Source: CAZDVQ01 sp964508975 (GTDB taxonomy: Bacteria; Bacteroidota; Bacteroidia; Chitinophagales; Saprospiraceae). Taken from it: a stretch of 64,000 bases of DNA. Where the stretch lies: assembly GCA_964508975.1 (NCBI GenBank), contig CAZDVQ010000005.1, positions 62,001 to 126,000 on the forward strand, given 5' to 3'. The translations under genes were made by a program, and so were the position numbers. Under the pieces are notes generated by a model that saw only the letters and a list, made by a program, of their open reading frames with translations, had not been told where the DNA came from and did no database searches. Below are positions 59,891-64,000 of the stretch, piece by piece. Numbering within the stretch: position 1 is the first letter of the stretch; each line of letters starts with the position of its first letter.

Positions 59891-61942
59891 ATGACCCCAT
59901 TATTGTTGAACAGTGTTGACGAGTTATTGCATTTACCGGTTAAAGACCCGGTGATGACCTTTGGGTTAATCCTGTTGATTATATTGTTGGTGCCCATCGT
60001 GCTACGGTTTTTCCGAACCCCTGCTATCGTGGGCTTGATTATCTCGGGCGTAGTGGTTGGGCCGAATGGCTTGAATATACTAGAACGCGGCGATGCGGTG
60101 ACACTGCTGGGCACGATGGGCTTGTTATACATTATGTTTATAGCAGGTTTAGAACTGGATTTAAACTCGTTTAGGCAGAACAAACAGAAGAGTATATTAT
60201 TTGGGATATTTACTTTTTTGGTGCCTTTGAGTTTAGGCTTGTTGGTTTGTACGCAAGTGCTGGGCCTATCGCTGTCGGCCTCCTTGTTGGTGTCCAGCAT
60301 GTTTTCAACGCACACCTTGATAGCCTACCCGATAGTAACGCGTTTGGGTTTAGTGAAAGAGGAAGTTGTGGGGATTGCTGTTGGCGGGACAATTATTACC
60401 GACACGGCGGTGTTGTTGCTGTTAACTGTGATTATAGCCTTTACGCAGGGGCAGCTTGACAGCGTGTTTTTCATGCGGATGTTTTTCTCCTTGCTCATTT
60501 TTGGCGGCATTGTGCTTTTTGCATTACCGATGATAGCCAAGTGGTTTTTGAAGAGTACAGAAGGGGACAAAATTTTGCAGTTTGTATTTGTGTTGGCGGC
60601 CATGTTTTTCTCGGCGGTATTGGCTATGTTTGCCGGCGTTGAGCCCATTATCGGGGCATTTTTATCTGGTTTAGCGCTAAATCGGTACGTACCTAACGGC
60701 TCAGCCTTGATGAACCGGATTGAGTTTACCGGAAATGCCCTGTTTATACCCATTTTTCTGATAAGCGTTGGTATGCTCGTTGATTTGAGCGTGCTGCTGC
60801 AAGGACCTGAAGCTTTGCTTTTTGCCATAACGCTCACGGTAACCGCACTGGTAGGTAAATGGCTAGCAGCCTGGGCAACACAGTTGATTTACGGCTATAG
60901 CTACCTACAACGCGGGGTATTGTTTGGGCTTTCGACAGCGCATGCAGCAGCGACCCTGGCCGTAATCATGGTTGGGTTCAATATTGGCCTAGTTGATGAC
61001 AACGTGTTGAATGGAACGATTATATTGATTTTGGTTACTTGTTTAGTAGCCAGCATCACCACCGAGGTGAATGGACGCAAGTTGGTACGCCAACGGAAGG
61101 AAAACGAGCAGATAGAATCAGACCCAGGGCACCTGATGGTTTGTATTGCCAACCCATCGACCTTGAAGCCCTTGGTTGACTTGGGTATACGCCTTGCCTC
61201 GAAGGGTGATACACAAGCCGTGAGTGCCGTAGCCATTGTAGAAAATAACGAATCGGCCCGGGAGCGCATACAGCAAACCAAAAAAATGTTGGATGAAGCC
61301 GAGTTGCAAGCACAGCAAGAAGGTGTATCCTTAAACGTTCTGGCACGGGTTGACTTGAACATATCGACGGGTATTGCAAACACCTCCAAAGAAATCAGCG
61401 CAGATACCGTGATGTTGGGCTGGGGCGACCGGACATCGACGACCGAGTGGATATTTGGCAACATCATGTCGCAAACCTTAAGGCAAACAAACGAAACCTT
61501 GATTTTTTACCGGGTAGCGGCATCGCTTGACCCCTATAAAAACTTGGTGATATTTATGCCGAGCCAAGCACATCTTGACCCAGGCTTTAGCATTTGGGTA
61601 AACCGATTAGCACGTTTGAGCAAGGCTATGAGTAGCTCGGTTAGCTTATACGGCTCGGCAGATAGTTTAAACCATCCCGATATTGAGCGTTTTAGCCAGC
61701 TAGGGGGCAAGGTCAATAAAATTGAGTTTGACCATCACGGCAAGAAGATGAGTGATATTCCCAGTATGCTTGCCCCGCAGGATTTAGCTATATTTGTAAG
61801 CGCCAGGGTTGGGACTATTGCACATGAGCCCTTCATGAATGTTTTACCCGACTGGTTGAGCCAAAATTTGACATCGCGTAGCTTTCTGCTGATTTATCCC
61901 GAAACATTAGAGCAACCCGAAAGCATGTGGGATTATAATTAA
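59891..61942 (+). CDS. Kef/CPA2-type cation:proton antiporter with USP-like C-terminus
   Basis: This 683-residue inner-membrane protein has about 12 hydrophobic segments in residues 15-400. They include FRTPAIVGLIISGVVVGPNG, IMFIAGLELDLN, MFSTHTLIAYPIV, TDTAVLLLLT and the ion-site region AMFAGVEPIIGAFLSGLALN, typical of the CPA2 monovalent cation:proton antiporter family. The C-terminal third (about 410-683) has two universal-stress-protein-like halves. I chose the ATG at 59891, with a -7 box just upstream; codons before it lie in E15. The transported ion (K+ or Na+) cannot be told. A terminator follows. Confidence 0.9.
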   Translation: MTPLLLNSVDELLHLPVKDPVMTFGLILLIILLVPIVLRFFRTPAIVGLIISGVVVGPNGLNILERGDAVTLLGTMGLLYIMFIAGLELDLNSFRQNKQKSILFGIFTFLVPLSLGLLVCTQVLGLSLSASLLVSSMFSTHTLIAYPIVTRLGLVKEEVVGIAVGGTIITDTAVLLLLTVIIAFTQGQLDSVFFMRMFFSLLIFGGIVLFALPMIAKWFLKSTEGDKILQFVFVLAAMFFSAVLAMFAGVEPIIGAFLSGLALNRYVPNGSALMNRIEFTGNALFIPIFLISVGMLVDLSVLLQGPEALLFAITLTVTALVGKWLAAWATQLIYGYSYLQRGVLFGLSTAHAAATLAVIMVGFNIGLVDDNVLNGTIILILVTCLVASITTEVNGRKLVRQRKENEQIESDPGHLMVCIANPSTLKPLVDLGIRLASKGDTQAVSAVAIVENNESARERIQQTKKMLDEAELQAQQEGVSLNVLARVDLNISTGIANTSKEISADTVMLGWGDRTSTTEWIFGNIMSQTLRQTNETLIFYRVAASLDPYKNLVIFMPSQAHLDPGFSIWVNRLARLSKAMSSSVSLYGSADSLNHPDIERFSQLGGKVNKIEFDHHGKKMSDIPSMLAPQDLAIFVSARVGTIAHEPFMNVLPDWLSQNLTSRSFLLIYPETLEQPESMWDYN

Positions 61943-61965
61943 CCCAAAATTAATCCGGTAACTAT

Positions 61966-62004
61966 GAAAAAAGGCGCTGTGCAGGTTTGCACAGCGCCTT
62001 TTTT
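61966..62004. terminator. Bidirectional rho-independent terminator
   Basis: AAAAAAGGCGCTGTGCA-GGTT-TGCACAGCGCCTTTTTT is a perfect 17-bp stem between the convergent antiporter and hemD genes. Confidence 0.92.
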
Positions 62005-62012
62005 AAGCATAG

Positions 62013-62801
62013 TTACGATACAACCCGAGGGGGATTGACCTGTTTGATATAATGTTCGATAGCCATGGTCATGGATGGGAACTCAGTGGTTGGTGCAGGA
62101 AGATCAACGATTAAGCCTTTACTTGTTGCCGCTGTTTGGGTGGCTTGCCCGAAAGTGGCTATCCGCGTATTATTTTGCTTGAAGTCGGGGAAGTTTTCGA
62201 AAAGTGATTCGAGCCCTTGGGGACTAAAGAAAACGAGCATATCGTAAAAAATATCTTTCAAATCGGAGAGGTCGCTGCTCACGGTTTTATACATGAGTGA
62301 CTCTGTGAAAGGGATACCTTTTTCGGTTAGGAAAGTTTTTTCACCACGGCTTCCGATATTAGAGCATGGGAGCAAGAATTTTTCAGTTTTCTTGTGCTTG
62401 GTCAGGGCGTTTTTTAGGTCCTCGAGGCTACGTTCACCAAAGAACACTTTACGTTTGCGGTAAGTGATATAACGTTGAAGGTAGAGGGCGATTTGCTCGG
62501 TGACACAGAAGTACTTGGTATCTTCTGAAATTTTCACGCGGCATTCTTCACAGAGCCTAAAGTAATTATCTACGGCGTACTTGCTCGTCATGATGACGGC
62601 CGTGAAATCTTGGAGAGAAATATGTTGTTTACGGAACTCCTTGGCGTCAACACCTTCTACATGGATAAAAGGCCTAAAGTCGATCTTGATATTATATTTC
62701 TCTTCTAGTGCGGTGTAATGCGCGGCGTGTTGGGCAGCTTGTGGCTGTGATACAAGAATGGATTTAACTTCGCGCAATCTATCAGTTGCTGGGTTTTGCA
62801 T
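62013..62801 (-). CDS. hemD: Uroporphyrinogen-III synthase
   Basis: This 262-residue enzyme closes and isomerises hydroxymethylbilane into uroporphyrinogen III in heme synthesis. It has two alpha/beta lobes linked by strands: KSILVSQPQ at the start, FRPFIHVEGV, IMTSKYAVDNYFR, then LLPCSNIGSRGEKTF and FFSPQGLESLFENFPDF with ATFGQATQTAA. The sequence follows the Bacteroidota HemD form closely. It lies 48 nt downstream of the DUF4271 gene on the same strand, a common arrangement in this phylum. No other hem gene is in the window. Confidence 0.9.
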   Translation of the reverse strand: MQNPATDRLREVKSILVSQPQAAQHAAHYTALEEKYNIKIDFRPFIHVEGVDAKEFRKQHISLQDFTAVIMTSKYAVDNYFRLCEECRVKISEDTKYFCVTEQIALYLQRYITYRKRKVFFGERSLEDLKNALTKHKKTEKFLLPCSNIGSRGEKTFLTEKGIPFTESLMYKTVSSDLSDLKDIFYDMLVFFSPQGLESLFENFPDFKQNNTRIATFGQATQTAATSKGLIVDLPAPTTEFPSMTMAIEHYIKQVNPPRVVS

Positions 62802-62849
62802 ATGTACATTATTGAAGAAAGGGCATGCACAAATAAAGGGGTGTAATCG

Positions 62850-63896
62850 CTATGCGCCTTGCATCAATAGTTTAACCAAAATGACGACAGGGGCGATTTC
62901 GACGGTGCAAAGATACATAAAAAAGTGAAACTTGTGATGTGCAATATAATTTGACGCAATCAGTAAACCTCTTATAGAGCGGTATATGTAAATAGAAGCG
63001 TACAAACCGATAGTTGTAAAGACCATAAAGCGCCTGCTACCCGGGGGCGCATAGGCAATTAGGAACAAGAATGGCATCAATAATATACCAATTACCCGAT
63101 TGGTTGTACTAATAATATAGCTATAAAACGATGTTTCATTCCCAAATGGGTAAATGAAGGAAAGAACGCCTATTTTAAGGTGACGGAGCGTGTAGATTAA
63201 ACTAACGCCACCGATATACAGGAGTAAATCGAGCAAGGGGCTGCTATTTATTTTAACGCCGTATAATTGGGTTACTTGGTAAACGAGCACACCTGCATTT
63301 AAAACAAATAGAAGGTAGAAAAGTACATCAGCCAAGTTGACGAATGAACTTACATCGCGGTATCGCTGCCAAGCGATATTCATGTTGGTAAAGACCTTAA
63401 AGTAATCGGCAATTTTATCGCGGTAAACACTAACGAGTACCGTAAGGAAACCGAGTAAAGTGAGCAAGGTGAACAAAAACCAGCCGCCTGCAGGGTTTTT
63501 GGGCAAACTCAAAAAGGCTTGTCTTGGCGCTTTGGGTTTGGCAACCTTAAGTGTTTTCGTGTTCTTTTTTTGGCCTTTTTCAGCGGCAGAAGCCAAGGCA
63601 AATGGGTTATTTGAACTTACCTCACCCAACGCAAAGGGGTTGTCAAGCACATCGCTTTGGTCGGCCAATGAATTTTCAGTACTTACTGGAGCCGGGGCAG
63701 GCGCTTGTATAGCAGCCGGGTTTTGAGGAAAAGTTTGTGCGGGGCGGTTATACACTACCGGCGGGCGTTGAACAGGCTGAGGCGCCGGGCTAACCTGATT
63801 TACCACGCCAGAATCTCCTGGTTGAGCCCACAACAAGAGTGGAGCTAACCAGCAAAGGAACAAGGCGATGAGGGGTAAATAAAGGCTGCGTTTCAA
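62850..63896 (-). CDS. DUF4271 family membrane protein
   Basis: This 348-residue protein has a signal-like N-terminal helix (LPLIALFLCWLAPLLLWA), a Pro- and Ala-rich linker (about 28-130; PAPQPVQRPP, IQAPAPAPV) and a C-terminal block of six to seven membrane helices (about 135-345). The family is DUF4271, found in Bacteroidota next to hemD, function unknown. It probably sits in the inner membrane, with the linker in the periplasm if the first helix is cleaved. It is likely co-transcribed with hemD. Confidence 0.87.
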   Translation of the reverse strand: MKRSLYLPLIALFLCWLAPLLLWAQPGDSGVVNQVSPAPQPVQRPPVVYNRPAQTFPQNPAAIQAPAPAPVSTENSLADQSDVLDNPFALGEVSSNNPFALASAAEKGQKKNTKTLKVAKPKAPRQAFLSLPKNPAGGWFLFTLLTLLGFLTVLVSVYRDKIADYFKVFTNMNIAWQRYRDVSSFVNLADVLFYLLFVLNAGVLVYQVTQLYGVKINSSPLLDLLLYIGGVSLIYTLRHLKIGVLSFIYPFGNETSFYSYIISTTNRVIGILLMPFLFLIAYAPPGSRRFMVFTTIGLYASIYIYRSIRGLLIASNYIAHHKFHFFMYLCTVEIAPVVILVKLLMQGA

Positions 63897-63915
63897 CGTT
63901 TGATATTTCAGGCTG

Positions 63916-63923
63916 CAAAATTA
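63916..63923 (-). promoter_or_regulatory. TAnnTTTG -7 box before the DUF4271 gene
   Basis: TAATTTTG on the minus strand, 20-27 nt upstream of the DUF4271 start. No TTG is at the -33 distance. The last 100 bp of the window show no gene. Confidence 0.4.
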
Positions 63924-64000
63924 GTAAAAAAACATCGCGCATTATCTTGCCTATCAAATTTTCGTTAGACAAACTATTTCGCAGGCATAAAGTACTTATT

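Overview
The window reads as chromosomal DNA of a Bacteroidota species of the Chitinophagia/Saprospiria/Sphingobacteriia type. Direct signs are three proteins ending in type IX secretion (T9SS) sorting domains (39.9-48.4 kb), a PorE-like OmpA/TPR/PD40 lipoprotein, DUF4476, DUF4294 and DUF4271 proteins, a Bacteroidetes-type HemD, and TAnnTTTG -7 boxes, two of them with a TTG at the right distance upstream. No rRNA, tRNA or CRISPR array was found. The genus cannot be named from this window.

Layout. 0-9 kb holds housekeeping genes: a cut-off membrane protein, a secreted TPR protein, an aminopeptidase P, pfkA, rpoN and obgE. 9-22 kb is a surface-glycan operon-like run: an ABC-2 exporter (wzm/wzt), three glycosyltransferases, a deacetylase-like protein, a [4Fe-4S] APS reductase (cysH), a sugar epimerase, two hexapeptide acyltransferases around a PIG-L deacetylase, an SDR and rlmB. 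22-29 kb carries a peroxiredoxin-like gene, an Rpn remnant, PhoD, an OmpA lipoprotein, GDP-fucose synthase and a triple-DUF4476 protein. 29.2-37.1 kb is an A+T-richer island: a DUF6155-like gene, a complete type I restriction-modification set hsdM-hsdS-hsdR and a small interrupted gene. 37-51 kb is rich in envelope and secretion genes: an ECF sigma factor with a barrel fusion protein, two PKD/T9SS paralogues, a T9SS-secreted serine protease, a PorE-like protein and an NfeD-like protein. 51-64 kb holds a UDP-GlcNAc epimerase, an RDD protein, sbcD, an alpha/beta hydrolase, an ECF sigma factor, DUF4294, an NqrM-like protein, a GT2, prs, a Kef-type antiporter, hemD and a DUF4271 protein.

Two unusual systems stand out. 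First, hsdR carries an in-frame insertion of about 484 bp that encodes a DUF559 PD-(D/E)XK nuclease domain and is bounded by inverted repeats of about 43 bp. A solo copy of that terminal repeat, with a seven-unit 30-bp tandem array derived from it, sits in frame inside hsdM of the same operon. This looks like a nuclease-bearing mobile element that settles in coding sequence without breaking the frame. Second, 14 clear copies (plus one doubtful) of a 100-240 bp GC-rich element lie only between genes. Their ends are conserved (GATTTGGGCG on one side, T[GA]GCGCA on the other). The hairpin stems between them differ in sequence from copy to copy but stay complementary, the pattern expected when an RNA or single-stranded DNA fold is under selection. 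A separate palindrome of about 167 bp after the NfeD-like gene has a half copy after the aminopeptidase gene.
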